Below, piece after piece: positions 16,885 to 27,101 of a DNA stretch of 64,000 bases. The stretch's first letter is position 1; every line of letters starts with the position of its first letter. A program made the translations under genes and the position numbers. Source of the stretch: Streptomyces sp. MRC013 (GTDB lineage Bacteria > Actinomycetota > Actinomycetes > Streptomycetales > Streptomycetaceae). Below the pieces are notes generated by a model. That model saw only the letters and a program-made list of their open reading frames with translations, was not told where the DNA came from and did no database searches. The stretch is from the NCBI RefSeq assembly GCF_023614235.1, contig NZ_CP094264.1, forward strand, positions 5,022,001 to 5,086,000, read 5' to 3'.

Positions 16885-17472
16885 ATGAGGCTGACGCCCG
16901 AAGCCCACACTTCCCGCCCCTGGCGGATCCACGAGATCACCCGCGACTTCACGCTGCAGGACGTGTGGGCGCTCCCGACCCCCGGCGGCCCGGACGACTT
17001 CCCGCGCCTGCTGGAGGCGGTCCGGTCCGACGGCTTCCCGGACGAATCGTCGCCGTCGGTCCGCTTCCTCTGGGCGGTCAGGCGGAAGCTCGGCGCCCTG
17101 CTCGGCTGGGACGGGGAGCGGGGCGCCGCCGGCGCGCGGTTCCCGTCGCTGGTGGAGCGCCTCCCCGCCGACCTGCGGAGCCGCCCCGTCGAACCACCGC
17201 CCCAGGAACCCTTCTCGGCCCTGTACATGACGGACGACGAGTGGGCGGCCGAACTGGCCAACCGCACGGTCCACGCCGTCATGCACCTGGGCTGGGTGCC
17301 CGACGGCTCCGGTGGCCACCGCGGACAGATGGCCGTCCTGGTGAAGCCGAACGGGGCGTTCGGCACCGCCTACATGGCCGCCATCGCGCCCTTCCGCCAC
17401 CTGCTCGTCTACCCGCAGCTGATGCGCTCGTGGGAGCGGCGCTGGAAGGGACTCGCCGCCTCCGGGCGATGA
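16885..17472 (+). CDS. DUF2867-domain protein
   Basis: A 195-residue cytosolic protein. It opens MRLTPEAHTSRPWRIHEI and continues DFTLQDVWALPTPGGPDDF, and ends YMAAIAPFRHLLVYPQLMRSWERRW, which matches the DUF2867 pattern. The family is of unknown function and is often fused to or placed beside oxidoreductases. Control by the divergent TetR repressor is likely. It overlaps the far tail of the LysR-type gene on the other strand. Confidence 0.85.
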   Translation: MRLTPEAHTSRPWRIHEITRDFTLQDVWALPTPGGPDDFPRLLEAVRSDGFPDESSPSVRFLWAVRRKLGALLGWDGERGAAGARFPSLVERLPADLRSRPVEPPPQEPFSALYMTDDEWAAELANRTVHAVMHLGWVPDGSGGHRGQMAVLVKPNGAFGTAYMAAIAPFRHLLVYPQLMRSWERRWKGLAASGR

Positions 17473-18638
17473 CGGCGGACCGGTACGGAGGCCGGCGACC
17501 GGTGCGACGGGGAGAACGCGGACGCCGCCCGACGCCACCCCGTACCGCGGCCGCCCCGCCGGGGCCGGTTCCCGGCCCCGGCGCGGACGGGGCCCCCGCA
17601 CGCGGGAGCGGGACCGCCCCGACCGGCTCGCCGGGCCGCTGCGAGCACGCGCGCCCCGGGGTGGACCGCCCGGTGGGTTCCGGCGAGTGCGCCCGACCGG
17701 GCGCCGCACGGCGGGAGGATCCGCGGCACCCGGCCCCCTCCGGCCGGCCGCACGGCTCGGCCCGTCGGCCGGGGCCCGTACCCGCTCCGCTCACGGGCGG
17801 CGATGCCGGCGGCCGGGGCGCGCGGCGCGGGCACACCGGCGTCCGGTGGCGCGGGAAGGTCAGGAGCGGCGGCGCGGTCGGCCGCGCCGGGCCCCTGCGC
17901 GGCACCGGAGCCGCGCCGCGGGGTCTTCCCCGACTGCCCTCCGCCGCCGCTCCGCCGCCGCGCGCCGCCCGCTTTCGCCCCGCCGGCGGCGCGTCCGGTC
18001 CCCGATCCCTCCGCGTCGGCGGCGGGGCGGCGCCCGCGCGTGCTGTTCACCGTCCGCCCGCGGACGATCCCGATGAAGTCCTCCACCCGGTCGGTCGTCC
18101 GCTCCTCCGGCCACGACAACGCCACCCGCGACTGCGGGACACCCGTGACCGGCCGGTACGTGAGGTCCCTGCGGTGGTGTAGCCGGGCCAGCGACTGCGG
18201 GACGACCAGCAGCCCCACACCCGCCGCGACCAGTTCCACGGCGTCCGCCGTCGTCGCGGGCCGCTCGAACGCGGGCCGTCCCGGCGGGTGCTCCCAGTCG
18301 AGGACGTCGTCGAGCGGGTGGAACACGATCTCGTCGGCGAGGTCCTCGGCGGACACCTCCTCGACGGCGCTGACGACGTGGTCCCCGGGCACTACGACCA
18401 CCGTCGTCTCGGTGTACAGCGGGATGGCGCTCAGGTCCGCCCGGTCGACCGGGAGCCGGACGAGACCGGCGTCCGCCCCGCCGCGGCGCAGCACGTCCGG
18501 CGCCTCGGCGGCGGGCACCGCGAGGAGGTCCAGCGGCACCTCCGGCAGCCGCTCCCGCCAGATCCGCACCCACTTCGCGGGCGTCACACCCGGGACGTAC
18601 GCGAGCCTGAACGGGGAGGGTGCTTCCGAGCCTGTCAC
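17409..18638 (-). CDS. LysR-type substrate-binding domain protein without HTH
   Basis: The first 200 residues form a LysR effector domain, from FRLAYVPGVTPAKWVRIW to VALSWPEERTTDRVEDFIGIVRG. No helix-turn-helix precedes it; the GTG start at 18638 is only 11 residues before the domain. The remaining 200 residues are Arg/Gly/Pro-rich and run 64 bases into the convergent DUF2867 gene. That overlap is unusual, so the true C terminus may lie near 17860-18050 and the rest may be read in a wrong frame. It is divergent from the DUF5997 gene across 57 bases. It could sense a small molecule for a partner regulator. Confidence 0.7.
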   Translation of the reverse strand: MTGSEAPSPFRLAYVPGVTPAKWVRIWRERLPEVPLDLLAVPAAEAPDVLRRGGADAGLVRLPVDRADLSAIPLYTETTVVVVPGDHVVSAVEEVSAEDLADEIVFHPLDDVLDWEHPPGRPAFERPATTADAVELVAAGVGLLVVPQSLARLHHRRDLTYRPVTGVPQSRVALSWPEERTTDRVEDFIGIVRGRTVNSTRGRRPAADAEGSGTGRAAGGAKAGGARRRSGGGGQSGKTPRRGSGAAQGPGAADRAAAPDLPAPPDAGVPAPRAPAAGIAARERSGYGPRPTGRAVRPAGGGRVPRILPPCGARSGALAGTHRAVHPGARVLAAARRAGRGGPAPACGGPVRAGAGNRPRRGGRGTGWRRAASAFSPSHRSPASVPVRRHRPEAASPFQRRSHERISCG

Positions 18639-18695
18639 CGGGCCAGGCTACCGGCCGTGGTCGGGAGCCGCGCACACGCTCGATATCCTGGAGTC

Positions 18696-19091
18696 ATGAC
18701 GTCGCACCGCACCACCCAGACGATGAAGCCCGCGACCGCGGCGAAGAAGCTGGGTGTCTACCTCGAGGCCACCCCCGCAGAGTTCCAGGAGGGTGCCGTC
18801 TCGCGCGACGAGCTGAACGCCCTGCAGGCCGACCCGCCCCAGTGGCTGAGGGAGCTGCGGCGCAACGGCCCGCACCCCCGGCCCGTGGTCGCGGCCCGGC
18901 TCGGCGTCTCCATTTCGGGCCTCGCCCGCGGAGGGGTCACCGAGGCCCTCACCACCGGCCAGATCGAGGCCCTGAGGACCGAGAACCCCGAGTGGCTGCG
19001 GAGGGAGCGGGCCACGCAGGCGGAGGTCCGCAAGGATGCCGAGCGGATCAGGGAGAAGCGCGCCGGGCGGAGTGCCGCCCCGCGGAGCTGA
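18696..19091 (+). CDS. DUF5997-family protein
   Basis: A 131-residue cytosolic protein, opening MTSHRTTQTMKPATAAKKLG. The central part, RPVVAARLGVSISGLARGG, looks like a helix-turn-helix. The end is a basic coiled helix (EVRKDAERIREKRAGR). I recall this family as DUF5997 in streptomycetes. It is divergent from the HTH-less LysR-type gene, which raises the idea that the two act together. ATG at 18696 has GGAG five bases upstream. Confidence 0.82.
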   Translation: MTSHRTTQTMKPATAAKKLGVYLEATPAEFQEGAVSRDELNALQADPPQWLRELRRNGPHPRPVVAARLGVSISGLARGGVTEALTTGQIEALRTENPEWLRRERATQAEVRKDAERIREKRAGRSAAPRS

Positions 19092-19625
19092 CGACCGCGC
19101 CCCGCATCCCCGGCCCGTCGCCGCAGGGGCGGCGGGGCCCCGGCCCGGCCGCCCCGAAGGGGGAGGCCGGGCCGATCCGTACGCCGGCCGCCACCGGCGG
19201 GAGGCCCGGCGGGGGGCCCGGCGGGGGCTTCGGCCGGCCCGGCCGCAGGCCTACCGGGCCGTCCGGCCCCCGGGCCGCCGTCTCGGCCGCCGCCCCGGCC
19301 GCCCCGACCTGCTGGCGCGGGGCCTCCGGGCTGCCCCGCGGGTGGCCGCCGGCCCCCGGAAGCGGACCGCCCCCGGGGGCGGTCCGGCAGTGTCCTGCCT
19401 CTCTCCCCGCCGGACGCACCGCGGCGCACGACGCGACGCGAGGTACCTGCCGCGTGGCGCCCCGCCCTCGGGAGGACCGCGCCGAGCGGCCCGCCCCGCG
19501 GACCGGAGGCGCGGTCGGGGCCCGGTTCCCGCCGGCCCGGGCGCCGTCTCCGCGACGGCTCCTTGAATCTCCCCCGGGGAGCTCCTAGCGTGCGGTGCTG
19601 CACGAAGCGGGAGCGAGGAGGACCC
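19092..19625. other. Intergenic region with a terminator-like hairpin
   Basis: No gene is supported here. A 9-bp stem pairs 19142-19150 with 19165-19173 and probably ends the DUF5997 transcript. The rest is GC-rich sequence upstream of the hydrolase; CTCCTAGCGT near 19581-19590 may contain its -10. Confidence 0.5.
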
Positions 19626-21115
19626 ATGACGGCGTTCGTACTGGTGGGAGAGGTCTTCACCGGCGGGTGGATCTGGGACGAGGTGGCGGATCTGCTGCGG
19701 GGGGCGGGCGCGGAGGTGCACACGGCGACGCTTCCGGCGGATTCCGGCACCGACCTGGACGCGCACGTCCGGCACGTGGCGGGGCTCGTCGACGGGGCCG
19801 CCGCGGCGGAGGTCGTGCTCGTCGGGCACGGCTACGGCATCCACCCCGTGCTCGGCGCCGCCGACCTGCGCCCCGCGCGGACCGCCCGGATCGTCCACCT
19901 CGACGCGGGCATGCCCCGGAACGGGGACCCGGCGCTGAGGCTGGTCCCCGACGAGGCGGTGCGCGAGCGGCTGCTGCGGCCGGACGCCGGGGACGAGCCG
20001 GTGGAGCCGCCCGCCACGCCCGGCGCGTGGAACCGCTGGGGCAGCACCGAAGGCGTGTCCGCCGGCGCCCTGGAGCGGCTCACCCGGCTCGCAGTGCCGC
20101 AGCCGCCGCGCACCCTGACCGCGCCTCTCCGGCTGGCCGGCGCGGCCGCGGAGGTGCCGGCGACCGGGGTGCTCTGCAGTGCCAACGGGCCGGGGATCGA
20201 CACGGTCCAGGGGCTCGCGGACCTGGGGGACCCCCGCCTCCGGGAGCTCGCCGCCCGCCGCGTGACGTTCTTCGAGCTCGCCACCGGGCACTGGCCGATG
20301 CTGTCGGCGCCCCGGGAGCTCGCGGCCGCCCTGCTCGACGCCGCCGCGGGCGGCGGCCGCCGGCTGACCCCCGCCGGGACCGAACCGCCGCCGCACCTGC
20401 GGCCGTTCCTGCTGGACGTACCCGAGCGGCACCGCGAACGGCACGGCCGCGTCGACCTGTACCTCCCCGACGGCGCCGACCCGGAGCGCCCCCTGCCCGC
20501 CGTGCTGTTCGTGCACGGCGGGCCCGTGCCCCCGGAGCGCGCCCGACCCCGCGCGACTGGCCCGCGTTCACCGGCTACGGCGGGTACGTCGCGGGCCGGG
20601 GCGCCGTCGGCGCCATCCTCGACCACCGGCTGCACGACCTCGCCGACTACCCCCGGGCCGCCGAGGACGTGGCCGAGGCCGTCGCCCTGGTACGGGCGGA
20701 CCCGCGCGTCGACGCCGACCGGATCGCGCTGTGGTTCTTCTCCGCGGGAGGACTGCTGTCCGCGCCGTGGCTCGCCTCACCGCCGCCGTGGCTGCGCTGC
20801 GTGGCCGCGACCTACCCGGTGCTCGTGCCGATGCCCGGCTGGGGGATGACCGGGTCGTCCTTCCGGCCCGCCGACGCGGTCCGCACGGCCGGCCGGCTGC
20901 CGCTGGTGGTGACCCGCGTGGAGCGGGAGCGGCCCGACGTCGCGGCGACCGTCGAGGAGTTCCTCGCCGCCGCGGCCGGCTCGGAGGCGGCCGTCGAGGT
21001 GGTGGAGGTGCCCGGCGCGCACCACGGCTTCGAGACCGTCGACCGCACGGACGCGGCCCGCGGGGCCGTGGAACGGGCCGTCCGCGCGGTCCTCGGCCAC
21101 CTGCGGAGCACGTGA
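19626..21115 (+). CDS. Two-domain alpha/beta hydrolase (apparent frameshift)
   Basis: From ATG at 19626, preceded by GAGGAGG, an N-terminal alpha/beta hydrolase domain runs about 240 residues. It opens MTAFVLVGEVFTGGWIWDEVADLL. Its nucleophile elbow reads VGHGYGIH, with Gly where Ser is expected. A second hydrolase domain starts near VDLYLPDGADPERPLPAVLFVHGG. The frame changes at about 20540-20565 by one missing base. It then continues DWPAFTGYGGYVAGRG, with IALWFFSAGGLL as the elbow and HHGFETV carrying the catalytic His. The second domain resembles dienelactone hydrolase/prolyl oligopeptidase enzymes. Substrate unknown; likely about 496 residues when intact. Confidence 0.75.
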
Positions 21116-21193
21116 GGCGCGGGGGCACGCCGCCGGACGCGGACGGAGGGGGCGCCCCGCCCGGCGAGGGGGCGCCCCGGCGGGGAGCCGGTC

Positions 21194-21922
21194 CTAACGG
21201 AGCGCGGCGCGCGCCACGTACACGGTGTTCGCCGCCGTGCCGCCCCGGAGGGGGTTGGGGAAGGCCACCACGTGGGCCTCCGCCTCCGCGAACACCTCGG
21301 CGAGCGCGGCGGTGAAGGCCCCGTCCGGCGGGTCGTCCGACCACAGGGCGAAGACCCCGCCGGGTCTCAGGTGCCCGGCGAGGGCCCGCAGCCCGGCGGG
21401 TCGGTAGAGCGCCGCGTGCCGCGGGTGCAGCACGTGGCGCGGCGAGTGGTCCACATCCAGGAGGACGGCGTGGAAGCGGCGCCCGGGCCGCCGGGGGTCC
21501 AGGCCGCCGGGGTCCGCGGCGAGCGCGAAGAAGTCGCCGTGCACGAAACGGCACCGGGGGTCGCCCGTCAGCGCCGCGCCGAGCGGGACGAGCCGCCGCC
21601 GGTGCCACTCGACGACCTCCGCCAGCGCCTCCACGACCACCAGGGACCCCACCCGCGCGTCGTCCAGCGCCGCCCGCGCGGTGTACCCGAGGCCCAAGCC
21701 GCCCACCGCGACGTCCAACGGGGCCGCGGTGTCCGGCAGCGCGGCGAGCCCGAGCCGGGCGAGCGCCACCTCGCCCTCGGTGAAGAGGCTCGACATCAGG
21801 TACGCGTCGTCGAGCTTCACCTCGTACACGTCCGCGCCCGACGCCGGGTCGCGGCGGCGCCGCAGGCTGATCTCGCCGATCGGGGTCGGACGCCAGTCGA
21901 GCTCCTGGAATCGCACGCTCAC
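21194..21922 (-). CDS. Spermidine synthase-like methyltransferase-fold protein
   Basis: A 242-residue cytosolic protein with a spermidine-synthase-like Rossmann fold. The cofactor region is LDVAVGGLGLGYTARAAL, and SLVVVEALAEVVEWHRR marks the acidic strand-two end. A gate-like segment is HAVLLDVDHSPRHVLHPRHAALY. The typical polyamine-binding DxxD pattern is not clear, so an aminopropyl transfer is not certain. Such spermine/spermidine-synthase-like proteins are common and uncharacterised in streptomycetes. Confidence 0.82.
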   Translation of the reverse strand: MSVRFQELDWRPTPIGEISLRRRRDPASGADVYEVKLDDAYLMSSLFTEGEVALARLGLAALPDTAAPLDVAVGGLGLGYTARAALDDARVGSLVVVEALAEVVEWHRRRLVPLGAALTGDPRCRFVHGDFFALAADPGGLDPRRPGRRFHAVLLDVDHSPRHVLHPRHAALYRPAGLRALAGHLRPGGVFALWSDDPPDGAFTAALAEVFAEAEAHVVAFPNPLRGGTAANTVYVARAALR

Positions 21923-22288
21923 CCGCCGGACGCTACCGGACGGTCCGCCCGGTCCCGGTCACCACGCCGTGAGGAGGACCCGGCCCGGCCCGGCTCCATC
22001 GGCCGGTCCGGGCCGACGCCTTCCCGACAGGTCCCGACAGGTCCGACAGGCCCTGACGGGTCCCGTCCGATCCGGGCCGGGGCCGGGCGGACGGACCGGT
22101 GCGGTCGGGTACGGGCCGGGCCGTACCGCGTGGTCCGGGCCGGACCGAGCCGCCGGGCCGCACCACCGTGCCGGGTCGTGCCGCACCGCCCGATCCCGCC
22201 GGAACGGGGGCCCCCGCCTCGCCCCGCCGGGACGGGGACCCCGCCGGGCCGCCCGGCCCAGCCGTACCGCGCCGTGCCGCCCCGCCGC
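21923..22288. other. Intergenic region with short direct repeats
   Basis: No gene is supported. It lies between the ATPase gene stop and the spermidine-synthase-like start, both on the minus strand. Three close copies of CGACAGGTCC-like sequence lie at about 22025-22055. Confidence 0.5.
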
Positions 22289-23485
22289 TCAGCGGCCGTC
22301 CCCGGCGGTCTCGCGGAGGGCGAGGTTGGCACCGGAGCGCGGATCGAAGACGTGCATGCCCGACGTGTCGACGTACAGCTCCGCCCGGCCGCCCTCGCGC
22401 ACCCGGGTCGCCGTGCCGAGCCGGGTGGTGATCCGGTGCCCGCCGCCCCCCGCCTCCGAGGCCCCGGAGTCCGCCGCCAGCTCCGCGAGGTCCTCGCTCG
22501 ACGCGGGCTCCCAGCCCTCCTCCGTGAAGTGCGCGTACACGTCGGAGCCCAGGGACTCCACGACGTCCACCGTCGCCGTGAACCGGGCGCCCGGCAGGTC
22601 CGGGTCGACCAGCGCCGCGTCCTCGAACGCCTCCGGCCGCAGGCCCACGATCAGGTCCCGCGGCGCCCCGGCCCGCTCCAGCCGCCGGCGCGTCTCCGCG
22701 TCCAGCGGCACCTCCCCGACCGCGGTGCGCAGCAGACCCCCCTCCACCACGGCGTGCAGGAAGTTCATCGCGGGCGATCCGATGAAGCCGGCCACGAACA
22801 GGTTCCGCGGCTGTTCGTACAGGTGCTGGGGCGTGCCCACCTGCTGGACGACGCCGCCGCGCATCACCACCACGCGGTCCCCGAGCGTCATCGCCTCGGT
22901 CTGGTCGTGCGTCACGTACACGGTCGTCGTGCCCAGCCGCTGCTGGAGCCGGGAGATCTGGGTGCGCATCTGCACGCGCAGCTTCGCGTCCAGGTTGGAC
23001 AGCGGCTCGTCCATCAGGAACGCCTTGGGGTTGCGGACGATGGCGCGGCCCATGGCGACGCGCTGCCGCTGGCCGCCCGACAGGTTCGCCGGCTTGCGGT
23101 CCAGGTGCTCGGTGAGGTCGAGGATGCGGGCGGCCTCCTCGACCTTCTCCCGGATCACCGCCCCGTCGGTCTTCGCCAGGCGCAGCGCGAAGCCCATGTT
23201 CTCCCGCACGCTCATGTGCGGGTAGAGGGCGTAGCTCTGGAAGACCATGGCGATGTCGCGGTCCTTCGGCGGCTTGTCGTTGACGACCCGCCCGCCGATG
23301 CGGAGCGTGCCCTCGGTGATGTCCTCCAGGCCCGCGATCATGTTGAGGGTCGTGGACTTGCCGCACCCGGAGGGCCCCACCAGGATGACGAACTCCCCGT
23401 CGGCGACGGTCAGGTCGACGTCCCGCACGGCCACGGCGCCGTCCGGGTACCTCTTGGTGATGCCCTCGAGAACGATCTCGGCCAC
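22289..23485 (-). CDS. sugC: ABC transporter ATPase, SugC/UgpC/MsmK type
   Basis: A 398-residue cytosolic ATPase for sugar import. Walker A is GPSGCGKST, the signature is LSGGQRQR, Walker B is AFLMDEPLSNLD and the switch is VYVTHDQTEA. A C-terminal TOBE/MalK-type regulatory region (VGLRPEAFEDAAL) follows. GGAGGG-like bases precede the ATG. It follows two permease genes and a lipoprotein gene, completing an LpqY-SugABC-type operon. Related ATPases in Streptomyces also energise other sugar importers. Confidence 0.92.
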   Translation of the reverse strand: MAEIVLEGITKRYPDGAVAVRDVDLTVADGEFVILVGPSGCGKSTTLNMIAGLEDITEGTLRIGGRVVNDKPPKDRDIAMVFQSYALYPHMSVRENMGFALRLAKTDGAVIREKVEEAARILDLTEHLDRKPANLSGGQRQRVAMGRAIVRNPKAFLMDEPLSNLDAKLRVQMRTQISRLQQRLGTTTVYVTHDQTEAMTLGDRVVVMRGGVVQQVGTPQHLYEQPRNLFVAGFIGSPAMNFLHAVVEGGLLRTAVGEVPLDAETRRRLERAGAPRDLIVGLRPEAFEDAALVDPDLPGARFTATVDVVESLGSDVYAHFTEEGWEPASSEDLAELAADSGASEAGGGGHRITTRLGTATRVREGGRAELYVDTSGMHVFDPRSGANLALRETAGDGR

Positions 23486-23540
23486 GGTGGGTGCTCCTTG
23501 GAGGGGGTGCCGTAGGGGAGGGGGTCGGGCGGGCCGCCGG

Positions 23541-24374
23541 TCAGCCCTTGACGGCCCCCGAGGTCAGCCCGGCGACGATGCGCCGCTGGAACAGCAGCAC
23601 GAAGACGACGATCGGCACGGTGATCACCATCGCGGCGGCGGCGATCGAACCGGTCGGCTCCTGGAACTGGCTGCTGCCGGTGAAGAACGCGATCGCCGCC
23701 GGCACGGTGCGCGCCGACTGCGTCGAGGTGAGGGAGATCGCGAAGAGGAAGTCGTTCCAGCAGAAGATGAAGACCAGGATCGCCGTCGTGAACACCCCGG
23801 GCGCCGCCAGCGGCGCGATCACCAGCCGGAACGCCTGTGCGGGCGTCGCCCCGTCGACCTTCGCCGCTTTCTCCAGGTCCCACGGGATCTCCCGGAAGAA
23901 CGCCGACAGGGTGTAGATCGCCAGCGGCAGCGAGAAGGTCATGTACGGCAGGATCAGCCCGGGCCAGGTGTCGAACAGCCCCAGCGCCCGCTCGATGTCG
24001 AACAGCGGCGACACCAGCGAGATCGGCGGGAACATCGCGATCAGCAGCGACAGCCCGATCAGCAGCCGCTTGCCGGGGAAGCGCAGCCGGGCCACCGCGT
24101 ACGCGGCCATCGTGCCCAGCACCACGGCGATCACCGTGGCGATCAGCGCGATGCCGATCGAGTTGACCAGCGCCCGGGTGAACTCCGACGTCTCGAAGAT
24201 CCCCCGGTAGTTGTCCCACGTCCACTTCGCCGGTACGAGCCTGCCGTCCGTGAGCGTCGACGGGTCCTTGAAGGACAGCGCCGCGATCCACCACACCGGG
24301 AACAGCGCGTACGCCACGACGACGACGTTGGCGACCGTCCACCCGGCCGCGTTCCGCTTCCCCGTGCGCGCCAT
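23541..24374 (-). CDS. sugB: Sugar ABC transporter permease, SugB type
   Basis: A 277-residue inner-membrane protein with six spans, opening [20 protein letters not shown]. The EAA loop for ATPase docking reads [26 protein letters not shown]. The ATG at 24374 shares one base with the stop of the upstream permease (TGATG), so translation is coupled. It pairs with SugA to form the trehalose-type import channel. Confidence 0.92.
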   Translation of the reverse strand: MARTGKRNAAGWTVANVVVVAYALFPVWWIAALSFKDPSTLTDGRLVPAKWTWDNYRGIFETSEFTRALVNSIGIALIATVIAVVLGTMAAYAVARLRFPGKRLLIGLSLLIAMFPPISLVSPLFDIERALGLFDTWPGLILPYMTFSLPLAIYTLSAFFREIPWDLEKAAKVDGATPAQAFRLVIAPLAAPGVFTTAILVFIFCWNDFLFAISLTSTQSARTVPAAIAFFTGSSQFQEPTGSIAAAAMVITVPIVVFVLLFQRRIVAGLTSGAVKG

Positions 24375-25315
24375 CAGCGGACGCCCTCCCCGGCTCCGGG
24401 GGCGGCCGCCCCGAACAGTCTGACGAACGCGAAGGCGATCAGCGCCACGCACAGGAAGATCAGTACGGAGACCGCCGACCCGATGCCGAGGTTGAGCGCG
24501 GTGAAGAGGTTGTCGTAGCCGAGGATCGACACCGAACCGGTGCCGTGCGCGCCCGCCGTCAGCACGAAGACGGTGTCGAAGACGCGGAACGCGTCCAGGG
24601 TGCGGAACAGCAGCGCCACCAGGATCGCCGGCTTCATCAGCGGCAGCGTCACCCGCGTGAACCGCTGCCACCCGCCCGCCCCGTCCACCATCGCCGCCCG
24701 CAGCGTCTCCTCCGGCACCAGCGCCAGCCCGGCGAGCAGGAGCAGCGCCATGAACGGCGTCGTCTTCCACACCTCCGCCAGGATGATCAGGCCCAGCGCC
24801 GGCCACCGCTCCGTCAGCGGCGCCTCGCCGGCCGGCAGCAGCGCGGCGAGGTAGCCGGTGCCTGGCGTCCAGGCGTACTGCCAGGAGAACGCGGCGACGA
24901 CGGTGACGATGCCGTACGGGACGAGGACCGCCGTGCGGACCGTGCCGCGCCCGACGACGGTGCGGTGCATCACCACCGCCAGCGCCATCCCGAGCACCAG
25001 CTCGACCGTGACGGACACGACGGTGATGAACAGCGTCACCCCGAACGCCTCCCACCAGAACGGCGACGACAGCACCGCCGCGTAGTTGTCCAGCCCCACG
25101 AACTCCGCCCGCCCGGGGAAGCGCAGGTCGTAGCGTTGCAGCGACAGGTAGACCGCGTGGCCGACGGGGTAGGCGGTCACGGCGGCCATCACCAGCACGG
25201 CGGGCGCGCACAGCAGCCAGCCGAGCCGGCGCTCCTGCCGCGCGCCCCCGGAGGGCCGCGCCCCCCGCCCCGCCGCCGCGCCGCCCCCGGTCCCCACCGC
25301 CGCCGCGCGCCTCAC
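24374..25315 (-). CDS. sugA: Sugar ABC transporter permease, SugA type
   Basis: A 313-residue inner-membrane protein. The start is GTG at 25315, overlapping the stop of the lipoprotein gene as GTGA. A short charged head is followed by six spans, the first [19 protein letters not shown]. The EAA loop reads [29 protein letters not shown] (about 24630-24720). It forms a heterodimer with SugB. Confidence 0.92.
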   Translation of the reverse strand: MRRAAAVGTGGGAAAGRGARPSGGARQERRLGWLLCAPAVLVMAAVTAYPVGHAVYLSLQRYDLRFPGRAEFVGLDNYAAVLSSPFWWEAFGVTLFITVVSVTVELVLGMALAVVMHRTVVGRGTVRTAVLVPYGIVTVVAAFSWQYAWTPGTGYLAALLPAGEAPLTERWPALGLIILAEVWKTTPFMALLLLAGLALVPEETLRAAMVDGAGGWQRFTRVTLPLMKPAILVALLFRTLDAFRVFDTVFVLTAGAHGTGSVSILGYDNLFTALNLGIGSAVSVLIFLCVALIAFAFVRLFGAAAPGAGEGVR

Positions 25316-26682
25316 GGGATCAGCCCCTTCGACTGGAGGGCGTCCTCGATCTGGTCCCCGATGGTCTCCACGGACCGGCGGGGGTCGATCGCCGAGGGCG
25401 GGGAGAGGGCGTGGGCGATGACGATGGACACGTTCTGGTAGGCGGGGGTGCGGGGGCGGACGCTCGCGTTCTCCAGCGCCCGGCGGATGGCGCCGGCGAA
25501 CGGGTAGCTCCGCACGAACCCCTCGTCGGAGTACAGCTCCCGCAGCGTCGGCGGCAGTCCGCCGTCCACGGCCGCCGCGATCTGGTTCTCCCGGTTGCGC
25601 AGGCACAGCGCCGCCTCGAACGCCTGCCGGGGGTGGCGGGAGTACGCGCCGACCGCGAGGTCGTTCCCGCCGATCGTCGGCCTGGCGGGCCGCGAGGCGT
25701 CCACCCTCGGGTACGGGGCCCAGCGCAGGTGCTCGAACAGCCGCGGGTTGTTGGCCTTCATCGACGGGTGGACGAAGGGGTAGTTCAACTGGAACGCCGC
25801 CCGCCCGGACTCCATCGCGAGCCGGTTCTGGTCCTCCATCTGGTTCGGCAGCGACGGGTCGGCCGCCGGGGACCTGGCGAGGTCCCGCATGATCGTGGCC
25901 GCCCGGACCGCCGGCCGCCCCAGCGAGGGGGCGGTCGCCGCGGCGTCGAGGACGGAGCCGCCCGCGCTGGCCACGAGCGTGTTGAACCACACCGTCAGGC
26001 CCTCGTACTGGGCGCCCTGGACCTCGACGAGGTGCGGTCTGCCCTCGGCGGCCAGCCTACGGGCGGCGGCCAGCATCTCCGCCCAGGTGCGCGGCGGCTC
26101 GTCGACGAGGTCGGCGCGGTACCAGAGCAGCTGTGTGTTGGTGGTGTACGGGACCGCGTACAGCCGGTCCTTCCACATGCCGGTCTGGAGCGGCACCCGG
26201 AGCGTGCCCCGCTCGGCGCGGCGGCGCGCCTCGCCGGTCCACGGCCGGATCCAGCCCGCCTCGGCGAACTCGGCGGCCCAGGTGACGTCCAGGCCCATGA
26301 CGTCGATGGAGGAGTCCTCGGCCGCCAGCCTGCGCACCAGTTGCTGCCGCTGCCCGTCGGCGGTGCGCGGCAGCTTGTGGTACACGATCCGGTAGCGGCC
26401 GTCCGACGCGCGGGTGCAGTTGCGTGCCGCGGCGTCCAGCGCCCCGGAGTCGTCGGGGAAGTTGTACCAGTTCAGGACCGGGGGGCCGGTCCGCCCGTCG
26501 GAACCGCAGGCGGCCAGCGGCAGGACCGACAGCGACAGCGCCAGCAGGACCCGCAGTCCGCGTACCGCGCCGCGCCCGCGCCCCCGGCCCGGCGCGCGGC
26601 GCCTCGCGACCGCCCCGGTGCCGCGCCCGGCGGCCCGTCCCGGCCGGCGCCGGGCGGTGTCTTCCCGGACCTCTCCTGACAT
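25312..26682 (-). CDS. lpqY: Trehalose-type ABC transporter lipoprotein, LpqY-like
   Basis: A 456-residue secreted lipoprotein. An Arg-rich head precedes the signal [21 protein letters not shown], whose LAAC is the lipobox. The mature domain shares distinctive stretches with my recollection of mycobacterial Lpq[46 protein letters not shown] and [15 protein letters not shown]. LpqY binds trehalose, so import of trehalose or a close disaccharide is expected. The ATG at 26682 has no clear ribosome site, and a start nearer the signal is possible. Confidence 0.88.
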   Translation of the reverse strand: MSGEVREDTARRRPGRAAGRGTGAVARRRAPGRGRGRGAVRGLRVLLALSLSVLPLAACGSDGRTGPPVLNWYNFPDDSGALDAAARNCTRASDGRYRIVYHKLPRTADGQRQQLVRRLAAEDSSIDVMGLDVTWAAEFAEAGWIRPWTGEARRRAERGTLRVPLQTGMWKDRLYAVPYTTNTQLLWYRADLVDEPPRTWAEMLAAARRLAAEGRPHLVEVQGAQYEGLTVWFNTLVASAGGSVLDAAATAPSLGRPAVRAATIMRDLARSPAADPSLPNQMEDQNRLAMESGRAAFQLNYPFVHPSMKANNPRLFEHLRWAPYPRVDASRPARPTIGGNDLAVGAYSRHPRQAFEAALCLRNRENQIAAAVDGGLPPTLRELYSDEGFVRSYPFAGAIRRALENASVRPRTPAYQNVSIVIAHALSPPSAIDPRRSVETIGDQIEDALQSKGLIP

Positions 26683-27101
26683 GGGGCCGACGGTAGGCCC
26701 CGGCGGCGGCCCCGGACGCGCGGCACAGGCGGCCGGGGCGCACGGCCACCCGAGTGGCCGACGCCTCCCGGCCGGTCCCCGCCCGCCGGCCCCGCACCGG
26801 GGCGTGGAGCGGAAGCGGACCATGCGCACGGGGTGCCCCGGCATGCCGCCGAGCCGCACCGTCCTCTCGTCCGGTCGTTCGGCCGGGTTCACCGGGCCGC
26901 GCACGTCTTCGGTCCGTGAAGGGGTGCCGGGGGCGCTGCCCGTGCGGGCCGGTCGGCGGGAGGGACCGGCCCGGGACCACGGGCCCGGCACCGGGTGCCG
27001 GTCACGGCCGTCCGCCGGCGGCCGGTGCGAGGACGGCCCTCGCGGGAAGCGCACGCTTCGCCGCGCGGGCCGGCGGCCACGTGCCGCCGGAGAGCCGCCT
27101 C
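26683..27101. other. Intergenic region upstream of the sugar importer
   Basis: No gene is supported. It must contain the promoter of the lpqY-sugABC operon, but I see no clear -35/-10 pair or operator. Open frames here are Arg/Pro-rich shadows. Confidence 0.4.
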
